Of a stretch of DNA of 28,288 bases, positions 23,183-28,288 are shown one piece after another. Below the pieces are notes generated by a model that was not told the origin of the DNA, did no database searches, and saw nothing but the letters and a program-made list of their open reading frames with translations. How positions within the stretch are numbered: the first letter of the stretch is position 1; each line of letters starts with the position of its first letter. Source of the stretch: Ruminococcaceae bacterium UBA5295 (GTDB lineage Bacteria > Bacillota > Clostridia > Oscillospirales > Acutalibacteraceae); contig DHSD01000005.1 in the NCBI GenBank assembly GCA_002411365.1, forward strand, positions 48,820 to 77,107. The letters run 5' to 3'. A program made the position numbers and the translations under genes.

Positions 23183-24244
23183 TTATCGTTTGTCGATTTC
23201 TATCCTTTCGTGGGGAATGCAAAAAAGAAAGGCGACACATAAAACCGCAAGCGCTGCGGCAGACAGCACTGAGCCGGAAAGCGCAGCCTGGGTTTCACCG
23301 CTGAAACTTGAGAATGCCTCTGCGCTTTGAGGGAAAAAAGTGCATAGCACAGAGCAGACAGCAGCGGAAATAGATCCCTGCGCTGCACGGCACAGCACAA
23401 AGCGCGCACGGTTTATCCTTATGCTGCCGAGGCACGAGAACACTTGAAGGTGGACGCAAACACCGCCCCAGCCGACTGCAAATGCAAAGACCCACAGCGG
23501 GGTTCCGCTCGCAGCAAGGTCGGCACATCCACCGGTTACTTCAAGTAGAGTGGAGCATAAAATGGAAAGGCTGTGCGGAGCGGGGATAATGCGGAGAAGG
23601 TTCATAAGCGCGGCAAACAGTATAACAAAACAGCACATCATCAGCGTGGAGTAGGCCGCGTCTGCCGCCGAGCTGATAAACGCATGCACAGTCCCGCAGG
23701 GAGGCTGAATTTTTTTGCGCTGTGCCGGCTCTGCACTGTGGCGGCAGAAAATCCCGGAAAGTATTCCCATCGCAAAAAATGAAACAAGCTGTGACACAAA
23801 AAGAATGTTTCCGGCCTGCGCGCTTTTAAGGAAGCCGATACCGACTGCTGTTATAACAAAAGATGGGCCGGCGTTGACACAGAAACACATCATGCGCTCG
23901 GCCTGCTTCTGCGTGATGGCACCTGATTCATAAAGTGCCGCTGCGGAGCGTGCGCCGGACGGATAACCGCCGATTATGCTCATTATGACAGACGCCGCAG
24001 CATTGCCGGGGAGGCGGAAAAGCGCCTGCGTCAGCTTTTCCAGCACACGGCCGAGACGCTCGGAAAGCCCGCTTTTCACAACAAACACTGAAAGAACCAT
24101 AAACGGGTAAAGCGACGGAATAAGGATACTGAGCGAATACCGCAGGCCGTTTTCTGCACCGTGTGCAGCCTGTGCAGGAAAAATCAGCAGGGCACACGCG
24201 GCAGCAAGGACTGCTGTGAGCAGTGCACCGGATTTTTTGTCCAT
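23183..24244 (-). CDS. ylbJ: Sporulation integral membrane protein YlbJ
   Basis: This 353-residue polytopic protein has about eight helices and the nucleoside-recognition/Gate fold. Signatures are SILIPSLYPFMVLSVFVVKSGL, the diagnostic IIGGYPSGARSAAALYESGAI and CFCVNAGPSFVITAVGIGFL, with a second Gate repeat near LEVTGGCADLA. YlbJ is conserved in endospore formers and is needed for normal spore development; its substrate is not settled. ATG 24244 has GAGGTGG closely upstream. It is transcribed divergently from yqfC-yqfD, another sporulation pair, across about 100 bases. Confidence 0.9.
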   Translation of the reverse strand: MDKKSGALLTAVLAAACALLIFPAQAAHGAENGLRYSLSILIPSLYPFMVLSVFVVKSGLSERLGRVLEKLTQALFRLPGNAAASVIMSIIGGYPSGARSAAALYESGAITQKQAERMMCFCVNAGPSFVITAVGIGFLKSAQAGNILFVSQLVSFFAMGILSGIFCRHSAEPAQRKKIQPPCGTVHAFISSAADAAYSTLMMCCFVILFAALMNLLRIIPAPHSLSILCSTLLEVTGGCADLAASGTPLWVFAFAVGWGGVCVHLQVFSCLGSIRINRARFVLCRAAQGSISAAVCSVLCTFFPQSAEAFSSFSGETQAALSGSVLSAAALAVLCVAFLFCIPHERIEIDKR

Positions 24245-24277
24245 AGAACCACCTCGTCATATATGTATATGCTACGT

Positions 24278-24306
24278 GGATATTTCACCATTCCGCAGCA
24301 TAGCAT
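24278..24306 (+). promoter_or_regulatory. SigE-type sporulation promoter for yqfC-yqfD
   Basis: GGATATT (24278-24284), a 14-base spacer and CATAGCAT (24299-24306) fit the mother-cell SigE pattern (-35 ending ATATT, -10 CATACAnT). It lies about 38 bases before yqfC. The yqfCD genes are SigE-dependent in Bacillus. Confidence 0.55.
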
Positions 24307-24343
24307 TAAGCAGGGAAATATAGGTTACAGAAGGGGTGGGTTT

Positions 24344-24592
24344 ATGCACACGCCTGAAAATCTATTCAGTCAAACAGGCCTTTCCATAAAAGGGCACATG
24401 GAGCTCAACGGAAACCATGAAGCTGTCGTAGAAGGGTGCAGCGGCATCCTTGAGTACGGCGAAACGGTAGTGCGTGTGTGCATGCCTGGCCACACTGTGC
24501 GCTTCACAGGCCGTGGGCTTAATATCCAGTGCCTGACGGCTGACGCCCTTGTCGTGACCGGATATATCACCGGCATCGAATTTCTCAGTTGA
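24344..24592 (+). CDS. yqfC: YabP/YqfC-family sporulation protein
   Basis: This 82-residue protein is typical of the YabP/YqfC family: SIKGHMELNGNHEAVVEGCS, then ILEYGETVVRVCMPGHTVRFTG, and a C-terminal half with LNIQCLTADALVVTGYITGIEFL. It is mostly beta strand with no signal peptide. The family is restricted to spore formers and acts in the mother cell; its biochemistry is unknown. ATG 24344 follows GAAGGGG at suitable spacing. The frame is open upstream to 24161, but that part is antisense to ylbJ and lacks an SD. It is directly followed by yqfD. Confidence 0.92.
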   Translation: MHTPENLFSQTGLSIKGHMELNGNHEAVVEGCSGILEYGETVVRVCMPGHTVRFTGRGLNIQCLTADALVVTGYITGIEFLS

Positions 24593-24601
24593 GGTATGCC
24601 T

Positions 24602-25777
24602 ATGCTTTCACTGAAATTGTCACGCTGGCTGCTGGGCTATGTGCGCTTTGATGTGCACAGCGGCAGCCCGGAGCGCTTTTATACATGCTGCGCCCGCTCT
24701 GGAGCATATCTTTGGGATATTAAGCCCGGAATATCCGGCGGCGCGTGTATCCTTGCGCGCAAATACCGCACACTGCGTTCGAACGCGCGCCGCGCCGGCT
24801 GTCGCCTGAAGGTGACTGAGCGCCGAGGTCTCCCGTTCCTGCTTTATAGAACTCGCGGGCATGCTGGGCTCTGGGCAGGAGGAGCGGCGTTCTGCCTTAT
24901 TGTTTATCTTCTTTCACTGCGCGTCTGGTGCATACAAATGCCGGACAACAATTCAATTCCCAGGGAAAAGCTTGAGGCGGAGCTTGCATCTGCCGGCCTG
25001 ACACGCGGCACATTGAAAAGCTCGATAGACCCGCAGGCTGTGTCGGAGCGCATTATGCTGAAGTTTCCCGATATCCGCTGGATGAGCGTAAACCTTCGCG
25101 GAAGCGCGGCGGATATTGTCATACGCTGCAAGACTGAAAAACCGAAGATTGCGGATTTAAAAAGCATTTGCAACATAAAAGCGTCTGCGACGGGGCAGAT
25201 ACTCTCGATGAAAATTTTTGCCGGAACGCCTGCCGTAAAAAAGGGCGATGCCGTAACTGAAGGGCAGCTTATTGTGAGCGCGGTTGTAGTTGACCAGTCT
25301 GGTGGGAGCACGCTTACACACGCCTCGGCTGAAGTGACGGCGGAGACGAAGCACAGCTTTACAGTTTCAGTACCGATGAAAAAACATGAAGCAGTGCCTA
25401 CGGGGCGGACACTGTACCGAAGGAACTTTGAGATTTTCGGTGCGCGCCTGCCGATTTCCCTGCATGGCAAGCCCCAGGGAAGCTGGCGTATCTCGGCTGA
25501 AAAATTTGACGTTTCGCTCTTTGGGACTCCTCTGCCGATCGGCATGTATGAGGAGCGGTGGGAGGAAGTACGCGTGAAAGACTCCCTCATGACGAAAAGC
25601 CAGGCTCGCGCTGCCGCCGAGGCGGAAATCATGAAACAGGCGAAAAGTGCTATGAAAGACGGCAGGGTGACAGGCAAAAAGATAACTGAAAAATGGGGGA
25701 AAGATAACCTGACTGCTACGGCTTTGCTGAACTGTGAAGAGAATATCGCAAGAGAAGCGGAAATCTACCTAAAATAA
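24602..25777 (+). CDS. yqfD: Sporulation protein YqfD
   Basis: This 391-residue protein has the YqfD order: an N-terminal cytosolic part (GYVRFDVHSGSPERFYTCCARSG), one membrane helix (about 90-107, LWAGGAAFCLIVYLLSL), then a large outer domain with FPDIRWMSVNLRGSAADIVIR and KKGDAVTEGQLIVSA. YqfD is a SigE-dependent mother-cell protein in spore formers. The frame allows ATG 24596, but the GAGGT SD (24591-24595) sits next to it. ATG 24602 gives 6-base spacing and is preferred. It overlaps no gene and lies 9 bases after yqfC, so the two are coupled. Confidence 0.92.
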   Translation: MLSLKLSRWLLGYVRFDVHSGSPERFYTCCARSGAYLWDIKPGISGGACILARKYRTLRSNARRAGCRLKVTERRGLPFLLYRTRGHAGLWAGGAAFCLIVYLLSLRVWCIQMPDNNSIPREKLEAELASAGLTRGTLKSSIDPQAVSERIMLKFPDIRWMSVNLRGSAADIVIRCKTEKPKIADLKSICNIKASATGQILSMKIFAGTPAVKKGDAVTEGQLIVSAVVVDQSGGSTLTHASAEVTAETKHSFTVSVPMKKHEAVPTGRTLYRRNFEIFGARLPISLHGKPQGSWRISAEKFDVSLFGTPLPIGMYEERWEEVRVKDSLMTKSQARAAAEAEIMKQAKSAMKDGRVTGKKITEKWGKDNLTATALLNCEENIAREAEIYLK

Positions 25778-25821
25778 TAAAATAATTTTGTATATTTTAT
25801 GCTTACTTATTTTGCAGACTG

Positions 25822-25830
25822 TGATATAAT
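25822..25830 (+). promoter_or_regulatory. Extended -10 promoter for phoH
   Basis: TG-A-TATAAT (25822-25830) is a perfect extended -10 with only a weak -35 (CTTACT, 25802-25807). It would free phoH-ybeY-dgkA-era from the sporulation promoter of yqfCD. Confidence 0.55.
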
Positions 25831-25889
25831 AGTATCAATAAAAGTTTTAATTACTTTGCAGATGTAAATTTGTTTTCTTGGGTGATGGG

Positions 25890-26849
25890 ATGTTCGAAGA
25901 AAAAATAAATATTGACCGAATGGAACAGGCGGCAGCGCTTTTTGGGAATCTGGATGAGAATGTAAAGATAATCGAGCAGGCGTATGGGGTGGAAATAGTC
26001 TGCCGTGACAGCGAACTGAAAATTTCCGGTGATCCGGAAGGCGTTGAAAAAGCTGCACGCGCTGTAAAGACGCTGCTGTCCCTTATAAACCGCGGCGAAA
26101 GTGTCAGCACGCAAAACGTGCGCTACTGTGTTTCCCTTGTAAATGAAGGAAGCGAAGAAAAGGTCAATGCCCTTGTGGGCGACTGTGTTTGCCTTACTTC
26201 AAAAGGCAAGCCGGTCAAGCCTAAAACACTTGGCCAGAAACGTTACTGCACGGCTATTGCAACACATACCATCACCATAGGCGTAGGCCCTGCGGGCACA
26301 GGCAAGACTTACCTTGCTGTTGCGCTTGCAGTGAAAGCATTCCGCGCACAGGAGGTCAACAGGATTGTCCTTACGCGGCCGGCGGTGGAAGCAGGCGAAA
26401 AGCTCGGCTTTCTGCCCGGCGACCTTCAGCAGAAAGTCGACCCTTACCTGCGGCCGCTTTATGATGCACTTTTTGACATGCTCGGTGCGGAAACATACCA
26501 GCGGTATGTTGAGCGCGGAAACATTGAGGTCGCACCGCTCGCCTATATGCGCGGGCGGACGCTGGACGACAGCTTTATCATCCTTGACGAGGCACAGAAC
26601 ACGACGCCGGAGCAGATGAAAATGTTCCTGACACGGCTTGGCTTCGGCTCCAAAATGGTTATAACCGGCGACATTACACAGATAGACCTGCCGGACGGCA
26701 AGCGCTCCGGACTTAAAGAAGTGCTTCAGATTTTAAAGGGCATAGACGATATTGCGCAGATTCGTTTCAGTGAAAAAGATGTTGTGCGCCACAAACTGGT
26801 GCAGGACATTGTAAAAGCTTATGAGAAATATGAAGAAGCGGGGCGGTGA
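25890..26849 (+). CDS. phoH: PhoH-family P-loop ATPase
   Basis: This 319-residue protein has an N-terminal KH-like RNA-binding region (about 1-95) and the PhoH ATPase core. The core shows Walker A GVGPAGTGKTYLAVALAV, LTRPAVEAGEKLGFLPGD, Walker B FIILDEAQNTTPEQMKMFLTR and GDITQIDLP. PhoH is an ATPase and putative RNA helicase often linked to YbeY in ribosome and RNA quality control. The frame runs back to TTG 25878, but ATG 25890 follows GGGTGAT and is preferred. Its stop overlaps the ybeY leader, and the gene order phoH-ybeY matches many Firmicutes. Confidence 0.94.
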   Translation: MFEEKINIDRMEQAAALFGNLDENVKIIEQAYGVEIVCRDSELKISGDPEGVEKAARAVKTLLSLINRGESVSTQNVRYCVSLVNEGSEEKVNALVGDCVCLTSKGKPVKPKTLGQKRYCTAIATHTITIGVGPAGTGKTYLAVALAVKAFRAQEVNRIVLTRPAVEAGEKLGFLPGDLQQKVDPYLRPLYDALFDMLGAETYQRYVERGNIEVAPLAYMRGRTLDDSFIILDEAQNTTPEQMKMFLTRLGFGSKMVITGDITQIDLPDGKRSGLKEVLQILKGIDDIAQIRFSEKDVVRHKLVQDIVKAYEKYEEAGR

Positions 26850-26854
26850 ATGTC

Positions 26855-27364
26855 ATGGAAAAAATAAGAGTGATGATTGACAATAAGCAAAAGGCGGTCA
26901 AAATCCCGACTGGCCTTCGCATGCTGGTGCGCAGGTGCTGCAATGCGGTGCTACGAATGGAAAAGTTCGAAGGCCCAGCAGAGATAAGCGTTATTTTTGT
27001 GGATAATGAGCAGATCCATAAGCTTAACATGCAATACAGGAAAAAGGACACCGACACGGATGTGCTGTCTTTCCCAATGGGTGAAAACGGCGTTTATGAT
27101 ATAAACCATTCGACCGGCGCTAAAATACTCGGTGACATTGTAATCTCGATGGAGAAAGCGGTCGAACAGGCAAAACGCTACGGCCACGGCCTTGAGCGCG
27201 AAGTTGGCTATCTGACGGCACACTCCATGCTGCACCTTCTTGGGTACGACCACGAAAAGGGCGGCCTGCAGAAAGTGCGTATGCGTGAAAAAGAAGAACA
27301 GGTGATGACGGAACTCGGCCTTCCGAGTACGAGCAGCTATGTTCTGGAAGACGACGAGGAGTAA
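26855..27364 (+). CDS. ybeY: Endoribonuclease YbeY (rRNA maturation)
   Basis: YbeY is a zinc metalloenzyme involved in 16S rRNA 3'-end maturation and 70S quality control. The 169-residue protein has DTDVLSFPM, LGDIVISMEKAVEQA and the metal site HSMLHLLGYDH, with the three His ligands in the H-x3-H-x5-H pattern. The frame reaches GTG 26846, but that overlaps the phoH stop. ATG 26855 has GGGGCGGTGA 5 bases upstream and is preferred. dgkA follows within 4 bases. Confidence 0.95.
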   Translation: MEKIRVMIDNKQKAVKIPTGLRMLVRRCCNAVLRMEKFEGPAEISVIFVDNEQIHKLNMQYRKKDTDTDVLSFPMGENGVYDINHSTGAKILGDIVISMEKAVEQAKRYGHGLEREVGYLTAHSMLHLLGYDHEKGGLQKVRMREKEEQVMTELGLPSTSSYVLEDDEE

Positions 27365-27367
27365 AAG

Positions 27368-27874
27368 GTGCAGTTTTTAAACTGTTTTCGCTGTGCTTTC
27401 CGAGGAATCATTTACTGTATAAGCAATGAGCGCAATATGCGTATACATACGGTGGTAGCGCTGTATGTATTTGCGTTTTCGTTTTTTTTCCACCTGAGCC
27501 GCATCGCATATGCGGCCCTATTTCTTACGTTTGCCGCAGTTATAATGGGTGAGATGTTCAATACGGCCGCGGAAGAGATATGCGATTTTATAGTGCCTCA
27601 TTTTGACACGGCAGTGCGCCGCATCAAGGATATGTCATCCGGTGCGGTGCTTGTTGCTGCCATCTTTTCCGTGCTGATTGGCATATGCCTTTTCTGGCGG
27701 CCGGAGGTTTTCATGAGCATTGCCGCCTATTACGGAGCGCACCCTGTTATGATTGCTGTTTTGGCCGCGACGGCCGTTATAAGCATTGTTTTTATCGTGC
27801 TTGGGCCGCACGGCATACGTGACCGCGTAATGAAACGCCGAAATAGAAGAGGGAGGAAAAAACAGCTTGGATAA
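27368..27874 (+). CDS. dgkA: Diacylglycerol/undecaprenol kinase DgkA
   Basis: This 168-residue membrane kinase phosphorylates undecaprenol (or diacylglycerol) to recycle the lipid carrier. It has the conserved SNERNMRIHTVVA segment, then helices with GEMFNTAAEEICDFI, which holds the catalytic Glu and metal-binding residues, and DTAVRRIKDMSSGAVLVAA. The protein is longer than most Firmicutes DgkA (about 120-140 residues). It has an extra C-terminal helix (about 127-148) and a very basic tail (RDRVMKRRNRRGRKKQ). The GTG start has GAGGAG 6 bases upstream, which lies in the last ybeY codons. Its end overlaps the era start by 8 bases. Confidence 0.93.
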   Translation: MQFLNCFRCAFRGIIYCISNERNMRIHTVVALYVFAFSFFFHLSRIAYAALFLTFAAVIMGEMFNTAAEEICDFIVPHFDTAVRRIKDMSSGAVLVAAIFSVLIGICLFWRPEVFMSIAAYYGAHPVMIAVLAATAVISIVFIVLGPHGIRDRVMKRRNRRGRKKQLG

Positions 27875-28288
27875 ATCAGAAAACCAGAAGACCGCGTTTA
27901 TATCAATAGTCGGGCGGCCAAATGCAGGCAAGTCTTCAATACTGAATGCAGTACTCGGCAGCAAGGTGGCTATAGTTTCACATAAGCCGCAGACAACTCG
28001 GACATGCATACGGGGAATCATGACGGAAGGTCCTGTGCAGCTTGTCTTTATAGATACGCCCGGGCTTTTGAAGCCGCGCAGCCGCCTTGGCAAATATATG
28101 GTGAAATCTGTCGTTGAGGCGATCTCAGGTGTTGACGCGTGCCTGCTTGTGGAAGAAGCAGGCGAAAAGATATCGCCCTCGTCGCGCGAGCTTATAGAAA
28201 AATTCAAAAAACATAAAATACCGGCTTTGCTTGCGCTGAACAAAGTTGACCTCCTTACAGATAAGTCTGTTCTCCTTAAGCAGATAAC
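27867..28288 (+). CDS. era: GTPase Era, 5' part (cut by window end)
   Basis: The first 140 codons of Era, the essential GTPase for 16S rRNA processing and 30S assembly, are present. G1 GRPNAGKSS, G2 in HKPQTTRTCIRG, G3 DTPGLL and G4 NKVD are intact. The C-terminal KH domain lies beyond the window. The start is TTG 27867 with GGGAGG (27851-27856) 10 bases upstream, inside the dgkA tail. The order phoH-ybeY-dgkA-era is conserved across Firmicutes, often with cdd between dgkA and era; here cdd is absent. Confidence 0.94.
   Translation, partial: MDKSENQKTAFISIVGRPNAGKSSILNAVLGSKVAIVSHKPQTTRTCIRGIMTEGPVQLVFIDTPGLLKPRSRLGKYMVKSVVEAISGVDACLLVEEAGEKISPSSRELIEKFKKHKIPALLALNKVDLLTDKSVLLKQI

Noticed and set aside
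24161..24343. Upstream extension of the yqfC frame
   Set aside because: It overlaps the ylbJ start and the divergent promoter region. The YqfC homology begins at ATG 24344, which has its own SD.
24904..25677. Minus-strand open frame of 257 codons opposite yqfD
   Set aside because: The sense strand clearly encodes YqfD. The antisense product has no recognisable motif and no SD.
1..28288. CRISPR array, transposase, prophage or toxin-antitoxin module
   Set aside because: No tandem direct repeats with spacers, no DDE or integrase motifs and no phage genes were seen. The RHH gene is next to clpB, not a toxin.

Overview
The window comes from a low-to-mid GC, endospore-forming member of the Clostridia, most likely the Oscillospiraceae/Ruminococcaceae. 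The signs are sporulation genes of the YqfC, YqfD and YlbJ families, a DUF1540 protein, a clostridial-type MnmA (NPCIDCN motif), Firmicutes SigA promoters (TTGACA-17-TATAAT type), strong Shine-Dalgarno (SD) sites, and a T-box riboswitch. It is mostly ordinary chromosomal backbone; I see no prophage, transposase or CRISPR array.

Layout. (1) 1-1300: the 5' end of a tRNA gene leaving the window on the minus strand, a 5'-truncated feoB remnant, and tRNA-Ala(GGC) with its own promoter and terminator. (2) 1361-4964: one promoter and three glycosyltransferases, probably for a surface polysaccharide. (3) 5055-9356: mnmA and a cysteine desulfurase (a tRNA 2-thiolation pair), then a WYL regulator and a MYG1-family protein. 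(4) 9395-10385: an Mrp/NBP35-type Fe-S carrier ATPase with its own promoter and terminator. (5) 10421-12531, minus: Cof-type HAD phosphatase, flavodoxin and nitroreductase. (6) 12556-15784, minus: a three-gene ABC importer (binding lipoprotein, permease, ATPase) behind a T-box leader whose specifier triplet reads UGG (Trp), so most likely a TrpXYZ tryptophan importer. (7) 15773-17460, minus: a large polytopic membrane protein of DUF6056 type. (8) 17634-18004: DUF1540 protein and a shared terminator. (9) 18020-21383, minus: a ribbon-helix-helix (RHH) protein and clpB in one transcription unit. (10) 21545-22909: a double HD-GYP-type protein. (11) 22913-24244, minus: a 67-residue four-cysteine protein and ylbJ. 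(12) 24278-28288, plus: yqfC-yqfD-phoH-ybeY-dgkA-era, with era cut by the window end.

Points of interest. Two genes have an excellent SD placed in front of a near-cognate codon instead of AUG/GUG/UUG: the nitroreductase (AUA) and the RHH gene upstream of clpB (CUG). In the second case the promoter position also argues against the upstream UUG. The Trp T-box gives a concrete substrate prediction for an otherwise generic transporter. The RHH-clpB operon has no recognisable CIRCE element, so the RHH protein is a candidate unconventional regulator of the disaggregase. The yqfC-to-era cluster lacks the pgpH (yqfF) and cdd genes found in the Bacillus arrangement. I did not find a clearly new multi-gene defence or mobile system.
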